DNA of 64,000 nt, taken from NCBI GenBank assembly GCA_026225395.1, contig JAMFSR010000040.1:1-64000 (forward strand), read 5' to 3'. The translations under genes were made by a program, and so were the position numbers. Positions 17,543 to 26,771 of this stretch are shown piece after piece (the first letter of the stretch is position 1; every line of letters begins with the position of its first letter). This stretch comes from Granulicella sapmiensis. Its GTDB lineage: Bacteria; Acidobacteriota; Terriglobia; Terriglobales; Acidobacteriaceae. The notes beneath the pieces were generated by a model, which was not told the DNA's origin, did no database searches, and saw only the letters and a program-made list of their open reading frames with translations.

Positions 17543-18880
17543 ATGCGGCGATCTCTTGCACTCCTTGCGCTCCTTGCGCTCCTGAGCGCTACACCTACCT
17601 TTGCGCAGCTTGCTATGCCTGACCTGAAGTCGCAGGTTGAGCAGCAGGCGCCTGCGCTTGAGAAGATCTATCTGCAGCTGCACCAGGCGCCGGAGCTTTC
17701 GCGGCAGGAAGAAAAGACTTCTGCGTTTCTGGTGGGTGAGCTGCGTGGGCTTGGGTATACGGTGACCGACCATGTCGGGGTGTATCCGGATGGGGCGCGG
17801 GCGTTTGGGATTGTGGGTGTGCTGAAGAATGGGGCGGGGCCGACGGTGCTGATCCGGACCGATATGGATGCGCTTCCGGTGACCGAGGCTACGGGCCTGC
17901 CGTATGCGAGCAAAGTAAAGGGGCAGACGTTCGATCATCAGGATGTTGGTGTGATGCATGCGTGTGGGCATGATCTGCATATGACTGTGTTCCTGGGCAC
18001 GGCGCGTGAGCTGGTGGAGAACAAGGGCAAGTGGCACGGGACGGTGGTGCTGGTGGGACAGCCTTCGGAGGAGATCATCCTGGGTGCGAAGGCGATGCTC
18101 GCGGATGATTTCTATAAGCGATTTCCGAAGCCGGACTTCATCCTGGATGAGCATGATGGTAATGAGTATCCGACGGGGTCGATCGGGCTTTCGGCGGGTC
18201 CGCTGTTGGCGTCGGCTACGAGCATGTATGTGACGTTCCACGGGATCGGGTCGCATGGATCGACGCCGCAGCTGGGCAAGGACCCGATCGTAATGGGTGC
18301 GGAGTTTGTGATGATGGCGCAGACGCTGGTGAGCCGGCAGAATGCGGCGCAACAGCCCGCGGTGCTGACGGTGGGGACGTTCCATGCGGGGACGAAGAAC
18401 AACATCATTCCGGACGATGCGACGCTGGGGCTTACGCTGCGCAGCTACGATCCGAAGGTGACGGCGAATCTGGTTGAGGGTGTGAAGCGGACGGCGAATG
18501 CGGTGGCTGCGGCGTATGGTGTTGCGCCGGATAAGATGCCGACGATTACGATTCCTGAGGAGACAGGGCCGACGATCAACGATGCCGCGCTTGAGGAGCG
18601 GATGCATAAGGTGGCGGTGGAAGCGATTGGGCCGGAGCGTGTGTTGCCGGCGATTGCCGTGATGGGCAGCGAGGATGTCGGGTATTTTTCGCTGAATGGA
18701 ACGATTCCGTTTTTGATTTTTCGACTAGGTGCGGCTGATCCGGAGAAGCTGAAGGAGTCGAAGGTGACGGGTAAGCCGTTGCCGAATATTCACTCGGCGT
18801 TATTTGCGCCGGTATATCAGCCGGCGATACGGACCGGGGTCACGGTGATGAGTGCGATGGCGGTATCGCTGCTGCAATGA
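17543..18880 (+). CDS. Secreted M20 family amidohydrolase/peptidase
   Basis: 445 residues with a signal peptide (MRRSLALLALLALLSATPTFAQ). The M20 zinc-site features are present: IRTDMDALP, MHACGHDLHM (about 137-146) and the PSEE general-base region (about 174), then a dimerisation domain (GIGSHGSTP) and a C-terminal metal-ligand region (INDAALEERM ... GSEDVGYF). The group includes N-acyl-amino-acid and hippurate-type amidohydrolases. Its stop overlaps the thiE start by 4 bp (ATGA). A longer in-frame start upstream was rejected because it buries the signal peptide. Confidence 0.9.
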   Translation: MRRSLALLALLALLSATPTFAQLAMPDLKSQVEQQAPALEKIYLQLHQAPELSRQEEKTSAFLVGELRGLGYTVTDHVGVYPDGARAFGIVGVLKNGAGPTVLIRTDMDALPVTEATGLPYASKVKGQTFDHQDVGVMHACGHDLHMTVFLGTARELVENKGKWHGTVVLVGQPSEEIILGAKAMLADDFYKRFPKPDFILDEHDGNEYPTGSIGLSAGPLLASATSMYVTFHGIGSHGSTPQLGKDPIVMGAEFVMMAQTLVSRQNAAQQPAVLTVGTFHAGTKNNIIPDDATLGLTLRSYDPKVTANLVEGVKRTANAVAAAYGVAPDKMPTITIPEETGPTINDAALEERMHKVAVEAIGPERVLPAIAVMGSEDVGYFSLNGTIPFLIFRLGAADPEKLKESKVTGKPLPNIHSALFAPVYQPAIRTGVTVMSAMAVSLLQ

Positions 18881-19557
18881 GTTTGACGTTGCCAAGGCTG
18901 TATGCGATTGCGGATCGCGGGACGCTGGATAAGCGTGGGGTGGGTGTCGGCGAGTTTGTGCGGGAGTTGCGCGATGCGGGCGTGACGCTGTTGCAGTATC
19001 GCGATAAGGATGGTGGCCCGCAGCAGGTGTTGCGGGCGGCGGCGGAGATTTCGGCGGTGTTTGCGGGGGTGGATGCGATGCTGGTGATGAATGATCGGGC
19101 GGACCTGGCGGTGTTGGCGGGGTGGAGTGCGGTGCATGTGGGGCAGGGGGATTTGTTGCCGGAGGATGTGAAGGTCGTGCTGCGTGCGATACCCCACCCT
19201 TCGCAAGAGCGCGAAGGATGGGCCACCCGTGTTGGAGCTGGGTGTGTGGGAGTGTCGACGCATGTGGTGGAGCAGGTGATTGTGGCGGATGCGGGCGCGG
19301 CGGATTATGTCGCGGTGGGGCCGGTGTTTGGTACGTCGACGAAGTTGAATGCGGAGCCGGTGGTGGGGTTAGAGGGCGTAAGGCGGGCGCGGGCGTTGAC
19401 GGCGAAGCCGCTGGTGGCGATTGGGGGGATTACGCTGGAGAATGCGCGGAGTGTGGTGGAGGCTGGTGCGGATTCCGTGGCGGTGATCGGGGGATTGTTT
19501 GTGGAGGGGCGGACGGTGGGTGAAGTTGCGCGGGACTTTCTGGCGCGTTTGCGATAG
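18877..19557 (+). CDS. thiE: Thiamine-phosphate synthase with an in-frame palindromic insertion
   Basis: 226 residues. ThiE couples HMP-pyrophosphate with thiazole phosphate to give thiamine phosphate. Family motifs are YAIADR, LLQYRDK, VMNDRADLA, VHVGQGDLLP, GVSTH, YVAVGPVFGT and VAIGGITLENA. Between VLRAI and GAGCVGVSTH there is a run of about 14-18 residues (PHPSQEREGWATR) not expected from the fold; it is encoded by a near-perfect palindrome at 19192-19228. The insertion keeps the frame. The enzyme may still work, since this region is a surface loop before the GVSTH strand. It is translationally coupled to the M20 gene. Confidence 0.88.
   Translation: MSLTLPRLYAIADRGTLDKRGVGVGEFVRELRDAGVTLLQYRDKDGGPQQVLRAAAEISAVFAGVDAMLVMNDRADLAVLAGWSAVHVGQGDLLPEDVKVVLRAIPHPSQEREGWATRVGAGCVGVSTHVVEQVIVADAGAADYVAVGPVFGTSTKLNAEPVVGLEGVRRARALTAKPLVAIGGITLENARSVVEAGADSVAVIGGLFVEGRTVGEVARDFLARLR
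19192..19228. repeat. Palindromic repeat element inside thiE
   Basis: CCCACCCTTCGC (19193-19204) pairs with GCGAAGGATGGG (19211-19222) with one mismatch around an AAGAGC loop, and flanking CCACCC continues. It shares TTCGC, an AAGAG core and CCACCC-type arms with the hppA terminator hairpin, so both may be members of one palindromic repeat family. Confidence 0.6.
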
Positions 19558-19586
19558 GGTTTGGGGAAACGACTGCGGAGAGTTCT

Positions 19587-21188
19587 GTGATTCCAACGAC
19601 ATCGCAAGAAGCTGACCCTTCAGCTGCGCCTCAAACCGGGCATACGGTTGTGACTTCGACGCAGCCGCGGTTTGTGCAGGGCATGGGGTTGTTTTCGGCG
19701 ACGGCGATTGTGATGGGCTCGATGATTGGATCGGGCATTTTTATTGTGCCGGCGGAGATGAGCCGTGTGCTGGGGTCGCCCGCGTTGTTGATTGCGGCGT
19801 GGCTGGTGACGGCGGCGATGACGCTGATCGGCGCGCTGAGCTATGGCGAACTGGCGGCGATGATGCCGAAGGCCGGTGGGCAGTATGTGTATCTGCGTGA
19901 GTCGCTGGGGCCGCTGAGTGGGTTTCTGTATGGATGGACGCTGTTTATGGTGATCCAGACAGGGACAATTGCGGCGGTGGGTGTGGCGTTTGGAAAGTTT
20001 CTGGGGGTGTTCTTTCCTTCGGTGAGCGCGAGCCACTGGATTTGGCACATCGGGCATGTGCCGGCGTGGCCGGTGGGGCCGATGGTGCTGGGAAATATGG
20101 ACATCGGGTTGAACACGGCGAACCTGGCGGCGATTGTGGTGATCACGCTGCTGACGGCGACGAATACGCGGGGAATCAAGCTGGGTTCGGCGGTGCAGAA
20201 TGTGTTTACGAGCGCGAAGGTGCTGGCGCTGGTCGCGATGGTTGCTGTGGGGTTTGTGGCGAAGAATGCTGCGGCTGTGGCGGCGAACTTTGGTGCGGGG
20301 TGGCATGCGTTCTTTGCGAACTCGGGATGGCATACGTGGCACCAGGTGCAGGTGGGGGTTGGTGGGCCGATACAGTTTGTGGGGATCTTTACGGTGGTCG
20401 CGGTGGTGCAGGTTGGGTCACTGTTTTCGAGCGATGCGTGGAACAACGTAACGTTTACGGCGGGTGAGATTCGGAACCCGCGGCGGAATCTACCGTTGAG
20501 TCTGGCGCTGGGAACGGGCGTGGTGCTGCTGCTTTATGTTGCTTGCAACTTTGTGTTTCTGAGCGTGCTGCCGATGGTGGGGACGGAAGATGCGGCGACG
20601 CTGGCGGGGCGGGGGATTCAGTTTGCTTCGCAGGATCGTGTGGCAACGGCGGTGATGCAGGCGGCGTTCGGTGGGATTGGCGAGAAGCTGATGGCGGGGG
20701 CGATCCTGGTGTCGACGTTTGGGTGTGTGAACGGCATGCTGCTCGCCGGGGCACGGGTGTACTACGCGATGAGCCAGGATGGGCTGTTCTTCAAGAGCGC
20801 CGGTAGGCTGAATCCGAAGTCGAAGACTCCTGTGACGTCGCTGTGGATGCAGTGGGCTTGGGCTTGCCTGCTTTGTTTGAGTGGAAGCTATGGGCAGCTG
20901 CTGGATTATGTGATCTTTGCGGTGCTGGTGTTTTATGTGCTGACGATCTTTGGTTTGTTTGTGTTGCGGTTCAAGAGGCCGGATGCGGAGCGGCCTTACC
21001 GGGCGATTGGGTATCCTGTACTTCCAGCGGTTTACATCGTGATGGCGGTCTGGATTTGTGGTGTACTGTTGCGATACAAGCCTCAGTACACGTGGCCAGG
21101 ATTGTTGCTGGTGTTGCTGGGTGTGCCGGTATATGCCGTCTGGCGACGGCAGGGATTAGAGATCAGGGAACAGGGAACAGGAGAATAG
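19587..21188 (+). CDS. APC-family amino-acid permease
   Basis: 533 residues with about 12 hydrophobic segments. The first carries GSMIGSGIFIVPAEMSRVLGSP, the glycine-rich substrate-binding turn of the APC superfamily; SYGELAAMMPKAGGQYVYLRE follows. The layout resembles LAT/SLC7-type transporters, but substrate cannot be assigned. The gene uses a GTG start with GGAGAG just upstream. The last ten residues are encoded partly by a heptamer array (21154-21181). Confidence 0.9.
   Translation: MIPTTSQEADPSAAPQTGHTVVTSTQPRFVQGMGLFSATAIVMGSMIGSGIFIVPAEMSRVLGSPALLIAAWLVTAAMTLIGALSYGELAAMMPKAGGQYVYLRESLGPLSGFLYGWTLFMVIQTGTIAAVGVAFGKFLGVFFPSVSASHWIWHIGHVPAWPVGPMVLGNMDIGLNTANLAAIVVITLLTATNTRGIKLGSAVQNVFTSAKVLALVAMVAVGFVAKNAAAVAANFGAGWHAFFANSGWHTWHQVQVGVGGPIQFVGIFTVVAVVQVGSLFSSDAWNNVTFTAGEIRNPRRNLPLSLALGTGVVLLLYVACNFVFLSVLPMVGTEDAATLAGRGIQFASQDRVATAVMQAAFGGIGEKLMAGAILVSTFGCVNGMLLAGARVYYAMSQDGLFFKSAGRLNPKSKTPVTSLWMQWAWACLLCLSGSYGQLLDYVIFAVLVFYVLTIFGLFVLRFKRPDAERPYRAIGYPVLPAVYIVMAVWICGVLLRYKPQYTWPGLLLVLLGVPVYAVWRRQGLEIREQGTGE
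21154..21181 (+). repeat. Heptamer tandem array (GANYAGR) at a gene's 3' end
   Basis: Units GATTAGA, GATCAGG, GAACAGG and GAACAGG lie within the last codons of the permease gene, giving its C-terminal LEIREQGTGE. Confidence 0.8.
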
Positions 21189-21195
21189 ATAGCGG

Positions 21196-22803
21196 ATGTC
21201 AAAACTTTTTGCGAAGAAATCCATGAGGGTGCTGATGGCTGAGGCCGCGGCGACGGGTGAGGGGACGCTTAAGCGATCGCTTGGTGTGTTCCAGTTGACG
21301 TCGCTTGGTGTGGGCGCGGTGATCGGGGCGGGCATCTTCGTGCTGGCCGGGTTGGGAGCGCATTATGCGGGCCCGGGCTTGATGGTTTCTTTCATCCTGA
21401 GTGGTTTGGGATGTGCGTTTGCCGGGCTCTGCTATGCGGAGTTTGCGGCGATGATTCCGCTGGCCGGGTCGGCTTATACATACGCGTATGCGACGCTGGG
21501 CGAGCTGGTGGCATGGATTATCGGTTGGGATTTGACCCTTGAGTATGCGATGGGCGCGAGCACGGTTAGCTCGGGTTGGTCGAACCACTTTATCGAGATG
21601 CTGCAGATCTTCCATATACGGTTTCCGTTGTGGCTGGCGTATGACCATTGGACCGCGGTGCGCGTGGCGGTCGATAACATCTGCCGGCAGGTGATGACTT
21701 CGAACTATCCTGGGCTGACTCCGGGAAGCCAAGAGTACATTACGCAGCTTGGGGTTTTGAAGGCTGCGCCGACGGCGGACATCGTTGCGAGAGCGCATGT
21801 GTTGTTGAGCGCGCCGGTGATCTTTGGGCACGAAGTTGGATTGAACCTGCCGGCTTTCATGATTGCTATGTTGATGACGTGGGTGCTGGCGATCGGCATC
21901 TCGGAGTCGGCAAAGTTCAACTCGTGGATTGTGGTGGTGAAGGTTGCGGTGGTGTTGTTTGTGCTTGGGCTGGGTTCGCACTATGTGCATCCGGCGAACT
22001 GGGGACATAGCTGGCATCAGTTCGCGCCGTTTGGCATTGGCGGCATCTGGCAAGGCGCGGCTTATATCTTCTTTGCGTATATCGGGTTCGATGCGGTTTC
22101 GACGACAGCGCAAGAGGCGAAGAATCCGCAGCGGGATTTGCCCATCGGGTTGATGGTTTCGCTGGTGCTTTGCACGCTGTTGTATATCGGCGTGGCGGCT
22201 GTGCTGACTGGCATGGTGCCGTGGCAGCAGGTGAGCATTGAAGCGCCGATTGCGCAGGTGTTCCTGGATCGCGGGCTGCCGTGGGCTAGCAACATCATTA
22301 CGTTCGGTGCACTGGCAGGACTCACGAGCGTGATGCTGGTGATGTTGCTGGGCCAGACGCGTGTGTTGTATGCGATGGCTAACGACGGATTGCTGCCGAA
22401 GAAGTTCTTCGCGGAGGTTCATCCGAAGTACAGGACACCGTTCAAGAACACGTTCCTTGTAGGCTTTATTGCGGCAGTGGTTGGTGCGCTGACGCCGATC
22501 GACGATATCGGCAAGATGGTGAATATTGGAACTCTGCTGGCGTTTGTGATCGTGTGTATTTCGATCATCGTGCTGCGCAAGCGTGATCCGAACAAGGAAC
22601 GGCCGTTCCGGACGCCGTGGGTGCCGCTGATTCCGATTCTCGGCGTGATCTTCAATGGCTACATGATGATCAAGCTGGGCTGGGTAAATTGGGCCCGGCT
22701 GGTGATCTGGCTTGTGATCGGGTTGGTTGTTTACTTCACTTATGGGCAGAAGCATAGCCGGGTGCAGCAGGGTGAACTGCCTGGAGAACTTACTGAAGAA
22801 TAG
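21196..22803 (+). CDS. APC-family cationic amino-acid transporter-like permease
   Basis: 535 residues, about 12 hydrophobic segments. The N-terminal GVGAVIGAGIFVLAG and CYAEFAAMIPLAGSAYTYAY match CAT/YfnA-type carriers, and the GEL..WIIGWDLTLEYAMGASTVSSGWS run is typical of that branch. It probably takes up a basic or neutral amino acid. It starts 7 bp after the previous permease stop, so the two form a pair with thiE upstream. A bidirectional hairpin terminator follows. Confidence 0.92.
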   Translation: MSKLFAKKSMRVLMAEAAATGEGTLKRSLGVFQLTSLGVGAVIGAGIFVLAGLGAHYAGPGLMVSFILSGLGCAFAGLCYAEFAAMIPLAGSAYTYAYATLGELVAWIIGWDLTLEYAMGASTVSSGWSNHFIEMLQIFHIRFPLWLAYDHWTAVRVAVDNICRQVMTSNYPGLTPGSQEYITQLGVLKAAPTADIVARAHVLLSAPVIFGHEVGLNLPAFMIAMLMTWVLAIGISESAKFNSWIVVVKVAVVLFVLGLGSHYVHPANWGHSWHQFAPFGIGGIWQGAAYIFFAYIGFDAVSTTAQEAKNPQRDLPIGLMVSLVLCTLLYIGVAAVLTGMVPWQQVSIEAPIAQVFLDRGLPWASNIITFGALAGLTSVMLVMLLGQTRVLYAMANDGLLPKKFFAEVHPKYRTPFKNTFLVGFIAAVVGALTPIDDIGKMVNIGTLLAFVIVCISIIVLRKRDPNKERPFRTPWVPLIPILGVIFNGYMMIKLGWVNWARLVIWLVIGLVVYFTYGQKHSRVQQGELPGELTEE

Positions 22804-22817
22804 GTTTGATGGGAGCG

Positions 22818-22850
22818 CAGCAAAACCCGGCTATATGCCGGGCTTTGCTG
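22818..22850. terminator. Bidirectional terminator-like hairpin
   Basis: CAGCAAAACCCGGC (22818-22831) pairs with GCCGGGCTTTGCTG (22837-22850), 14 bp with a single mismatch, loop TATAT. It lies between converging genes, 14 bp after the permease stop and just after the end of the 948-residue protein gene. No long T-run, but flanking bases are T-rich on both strands. Confidence 0.7.
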
Positions 22851-22854
22851 TTTG

Positions 22855-25701
22855 CTAATTGGATTTTGTCGTTGTATCTGGGGTGGGGGGCGTGGCCGGC
22901 GGTGTGGTCGTCTGGGCTGGAGATGCCGCGTCTGGAGCCGGGATAGGCGTTACGGTTGCCGGAGGCAGCGGTTTGGACGTTGGCTTCGCGCCCGTGTGAG
23001 GAAAGTGATTGTGTGCGGTGGTGACGGGTCCTGGTGGCGTGGGGACGTTGGCGGGGTCGATGGGACCTGGGTCGTCGCGGAGGTGGAGGAAGATAGTCGC
23101 GGCGGTGGGATGCGGCAGCGTGAGCGTGCTGCCAGTGAAGCCGTCGGGGACGGGGATGGAGTTCGCGAAGGTTGGATCGGTGGAGATGGCCTGGATGAGG
23201 AAAAGATTGGAGCCGGTGAGGGTGCAGGACTGCGCGGGGTCGGCGGGGCACTGTAGTTGAGTGATTTGAGGCAGGCGGACGAGCGTGGCGAGAGGCAGCC
23301 AATCACTGGTGGGAGATTCCTGTTCTGATGCGGTAAGGTTAGCGGCTGCGTTGTCGGGTGAAGCGGGCACTGCGTCGTGGGCTGGTTCGCTGGCGTGGCG
23401 ACCGTGCGGTTGCTGTAACGGGAACACGGCGCGGAGATGGAGCGGGCCGAAGGCGCTGGGGCCGAAGGAGCGGAGCGGGTCCAGCGTGGCGACGATGGTG
23501 TGGGGGTCCTGCAGGAGCAGGCCGCCGGAGGGAGCGAGGGTGAGGACGGTGCGGAGTGTGCCGTCGACGGTTTCGATTTCCACCTGACCGTCGCGGGGGA
23601 ACGGCGTGGTGCTCTTGAGGGTGAAGGTGAGGCGCTGCGAGAGAGGGAGGTCATTATTGTCAGGCAGGGAGATGATCTGATCGGCGCTGACTTGGATAGT
23701 TTTCCCGAGGATGGAAACGACCGGGCGGGCGATGGAGACGACTATGGGAAGCGTGAGGACGCGGCCATCGCGCAGGGCAACGCGGGCGGAGAGGTGGTCG
23801 TCAATGTGCGTAGGTGGCGGTGGAGCATTCGCGGGGAGGCTGAGCTGAAGCGTGTTGGGAGCGGCCTCGGCGGGCGGAGCAGGGGTGAAGACGAGATCGC
23901 CGAGCTTGAGATTTTCGACCTGCGCGAGGCTGGTGCCTGCGAGCAGAAGGGTGCGGTCTCCGGCGTGAATTTCGACGCCGGTGATGTGGGCGGGTTCGGC
24001 GAAGGTGCGGGCGGAGAGCTCGTCGGCTTTGGGCTGGCCGTACTGCTGGATGGCTACATGGAGGTCACCGGGGGTGACGGCGTGTTCGAGCGGAAGAGAT
24101 AGCTTGAGGACATTGGGGTGATCGGTGACGGGGTTGGGTATGAAGGCAATAGACAGGTCCGACGAGCTGCCCGTGGGACGCGCGGTGATGGTGTGGACGC
24201 AGGCGCTGCCGGTGGAGGTGATGGTGAGCTGTGATTGATGACCGGCGATGAGGTTCGAGTTGGGATCGAGTGGCGTGGATGTGTCAGACGGTGGGAGGTC
24301 GATGACGTGCCAGTGACCGCCGGGGAGTTGTTGCAACGGAAGTGTTGGCCCGGTGAAGGGATCGAAGCCCCATTGGCCCTGGATGGTTCCGGTGAGGAGA
24401 ATGGGTTTGGGTTCCGGTGCAGGGGCGGGTTGCTCGGGTTTCTTCTCGGTGGCAAGTTCGGGGTGGGCGAGGGCCTTGATCTCTTCCTTGGGAGGAGTGG
24501 CGGGTTCGTGGAGCTCTACGTGGTGCTCCGGAGTTTGCTGGAGGACTAGGCCGCCCTGGTAGGCGTCGGCGATGAGGGGAATGTCAGGCTCTGCGGGTGC
24601 GCCGGGGGGTGTGTCGAGGTGCAGGACCATGTCGTGCGCGAAGCTGGTGGAGAAGACGAGCGGGGCGCCTTCGATGGGGAGGGCTACGGAGGGTTGAAGC
24701 AGGCATGTGACGTGGTTGGCGTCGGCGGGGCGCAACGGCGGTGGAACGGCCTTCTGGACCGAAGGCAGGCCGATGACGAGGACGGACTTGGGGTTGTGGA
24801 ACGATGGTGGCGAGTTGAGGCGGAGGTTGAGGGCTTCGGCCTGGGGGAAGGCTATGGCGGGAATGTACTGATACTGCGCGGTATGGAGGCCGCTGGTGAG
24901 GCGTACGAGGTCGACAATTGCTCCGACGTAAGCGGAGTATAGGCCGCCTCCGGCCAGGTTGGTGGCGCTGGCGGCGGCGATGAAGTCCGAGCTGGGGCCG
25001 TTGGAGAGCGCAGCGACTACAGACTGGCCATGGCCGTCGTCCAGGAGGGTCTGGCTTCCGGTTTGAGTGAGGCAGGTGAACTGCGTGTCGACGGGTTGCT
25101 TGTAGCAGGTGGGGTTGGGTTTGAGGGCGAGGGTGCGGGCGAGGAGATCGGAGCGCTTCTGGAGCTCGTCGGGGTCCGACGGGGGAACGCGGCGGATGCT
25201 GGCGAGGTACTTCTCGATACGGGCCTGCTCAAAGCCTGCTTCGGCGAGGTCCTGCGAGGCGCGGACGAAGATTCCCGGACGGCCCTGGACAGCGGACTTG
25301 AGGGTGGAGAAGTCGCCGCCGGTCTCAGGGGCCATGAAGAGGACGGCCTGCTCGGCTTCCATGGGGACGGTGATGAAGGTGCCTTCTTCACGGACCTTCT
25401 TGTCCCAGGTTTCGATGCGGATGAACCAGTTGTCTGGCGGTGGATTGGTGGTTCCGCGGAGGAAGGCGCAGATGAGGAGGTAGTGGACCGACTGGCTGGC
25501 GGGGAGATCGGTGTGAACCCATAGCTTGTCGCCGGGCTGGAGATTGGGTACTGAAGCGATGGGGAGCGTGACGCCGTTTCGCGTGACGCGGACGTCGATG
25601 CGCGGACCGACGAGGTCGAAGCGGGCGTCGACCGCGTGGAGCGGGAGCAACGTGCAGAAGAACAGGAGTGGCAGAACCAGAAATCGGGCGCGCTTCGCCA
25701 T
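22855..25701 (-). CDS. Large secreted protein of unknown function
   Basis: 948 residues with a signal peptide (MAKRARFLVLPLLFFCTLLPLHAVDA). No family recognised. The N-terminal third (about 30-380) looks folded, with a few Cys (TCYKQ, FTCLTQ, HVTCLLQ) that could form disulfides. The middle has a Pro/Glu-rich linker (about 385-440). Later segments such as AGTSLAQVENLKLGDLVF and LTGSNLFLIQAISTD resemble IPT/TIG-like strands. The last ~80 residues are Pro/Thr-rich. It lies 3' of an ABC ATPase and a MacA-like adaptor on the same strand and may be processed or exported with them, which is unproven. A repeat copy lies about 42 bp upstream of its start. Confidence 0.72.
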   Translation of the reverse strand: MAKRARFLVLPLLFFCTLLPLHAVDARFDLVGPRIDVRVTRNGVTLPIASVPNLQPGDKLWVHTDLPASQSVHYLLICAFLRGTTNPPPDNWFIRIETWDKKVREEGTFITVPMEAEQAVLFMAPETGGDFSTLKSAVQGRPGIFVRASQDLAEAGFEQARIEKYLASIRRVPPSDPDELQKRSDLLARTLALKPNPTCYKQPVDTQFTCLTQTGSQTLLDDGHGQSVVAALSNGPSSDFIAAASATNLAGGGLYSAYVGAIVDLVRLTSGLHTAQYQYIPAIAFPQAEALNLRLNSPPSFHNPKSVLVIGLPSVQKAVPPPLRPADANHVTCLLQPSVALPIEGAPLVFSTSFAHDMVLHLDTPPGAPAEPDIPLIADAYQGGLVLQQTPEHHVELHEPATPPKEEIKALAHPELATEKKPEQPAPAPEPKPILLTGTIQGQWGFDPFTGPTLPLQQLPGGHWHVIDLPPSDTSTPLDPNSNLIAGHQSQLTITSTGSACVHTITARPTGSSSDLSIAFIPNPVTDHPNVLKLSLPLEHAVTPGDLHVAIQQYGQPKADELSARTFAEPAHITGVEIHAGDRTLLLAGTSLAQVENLKLGDLVFTPAPPAEAAPNTLQLSLPANAPPPPTHIDDHLSARVALRDGRVLTLPIVVSIARPVVSILGKTIQVSADQIISLPDNNDLPLSQRLTFTLKSTTPFPRDGQVEIETVDGTLRTVLTLAPSGGLLLQDPHTIVATLDPLRSFGPSAFGPLHLRAVFPLQQPHGRHASEPAHDAVPASPDNAAANLTASEQESPTSDWLPLATLVRLPQITQLQCPADPAQSCTLTGSNLFLIQAISTDPTFANSIPVPDGFTGSTLTLPHPTAATIFLHLRDDPGPIDPANVPTPPGPVTTAHNHFPHTGAKPTSKPLPPATVTPIPAPDAASPAQTTTPPATPPTPDTTTKSN

Positions 25702-25742
25702 GCTGCTAGTTTAGATGCGTTGTTGAAAAGAGCGTGAGCAGA

Positions 25743-25815
25743 CACCCTCCCCCTCCCCCGGTTTTTGATGCAAAGTCCGCAGGAGATTGGAGTTAGGGGT
25801 GGTCTTCGATTTTCT
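25743..25815 (-). repeat. Dispersed intergenic repeat, copy B
   Basis: The pyrimidine block CACCCTCCCCCTCCCCC is followed by GCAAAGTCCGCAGGAG and TTAGGGGTGGTCTTCGATTTT, aligning with 593-665. Beyond it the sequence continues with CTGCTTTGTCAAGCCCTGCC, which I vaguely recall as the end of longer acidobacterial intergenic repeats. It occupies much of the gap between the ABC ATPase and the 948-residue protein gene. Confidence 0.5.
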
Positions 25816-25906
25816 GCGGGATGCTGCGCATTGAAACGGGGGTGTTTTGAGGGCCTGCTTTGTCAAGCCCTGCCACGTTGTGGGGAAGGGTGTGAGAGCG
25901 AGGGTG

Positions 25907-26689
25907 TTAGAGGCCGAGGATTTCGCGACCGCGTTTGCTGGGGCCGTCGGTTGCGACAGAGCCGTCGCGGATGGAGATGACGCGGTGGGCGAACTCGGCA
26001 ATGTCAGGCTCGTGGGTGACGAGGATGATGGTGTTGCCCTTGGCGTGGAGGTCGTCGAAGAGCGCCATGATTTCGACCGAGGTTTTGGAGTCGAGGTTTC
26101 CGGTGGGCTCGTCGGCGAGGATGATGCTGGGACGGTTGACGAGGGCGCGAGCGATGGCGACGCGCTGGCGCTGACCGCCGGAGAGCTCGTTGGGTTTATG
26201 TTCCATGCGGGTGCCGAGGCCGACCTGCGTGAGAACTTCCTTGGCGCGCTCGATGCGGGCTGCCGCCGGAGTGCCGTTGTAGATCAGGGGCAGCTCGACG
26301 TTGTGCAACGAGGTGGCGCGGGCGAGGAGGTTGAAGGTCTGGAAGACGAAACCGATTTCCTTGTTGCGGATGCGGGCGAGTTCGTCGTCGTTGAGCTCGG
26401 AGACGTCGTGCTCGTTGAGCCAGTACTTACCTTGAGAGGGTGAGTCGAGGCAGCCGAGAAGGTTCATGAGGGTGGACTTACCGGAGCCGGAGGGCCCCAT
26501 GATGGCGACGTACTCGTTGTGGCGGATACGGATGTCGACGCCGCGAAGGGCGTGGACCTGCTGGTCGCCCATCTCGTAGGTCTTCCACAGGTTGTCGGTA
26601 ACGATGACGTCGCCGGGGTGGGGGCCGTCGGCGTTGGCGCCAATGCGGTCCTGTGGGGGTGGTTCTGGGATCGTGGTGTCGATGGCCAT
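25907..26689 (-). CDS. ABC transporter ATP-binding protein (MacB/LolD type)
   Basis: 260 residues. Walker [10 protein letters not shown] (about 65-73), signature LSGGQRQRV (about 163) and Walker [14 protein letters not shown] (about 186) are intact, along with the [10 protein letters not shown] segment typical of MacB/LolD ATPases. The start at 26689 (MAIDTT) has GGAG six bases upstream. It energises a transporter whose membrane-spanning subunit is not present in this window. It lies 82 bp downstream of the adaptor gene, same strand. Confidence 0.9.
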   Translation of the reverse strand: MAIDTTIPEPPPQDRIGANADGPHPGDVIVTDNLWKTYEMGDQQVHALRGVDIRIRHNEYVAIMGPSGSGKSTLMNLLGCLDSPSQGKYWLNEHDVSELNDDELARIRNKEIGFVFQTFNLLARATSLHNVELPLIYNGTPAAARIERAKEVLTQVGLGTRMEHKPNELSGGQRQRVAIARALVNRPSIILADEPTGNLDSKTSVEIMALFDDLHAKGNTIILVTHEPDIAEFAHRVISIRDGSVATDGPSKRGREILGL

Positions 26690-26771
26690 AAAGTCTCCGG
26701 GTGGAACAAACAACAGCTTTGAACGCAGAGGGCGCGAAGGTTACGCAGAGGACGAGGAGTAATGCTTCGCG

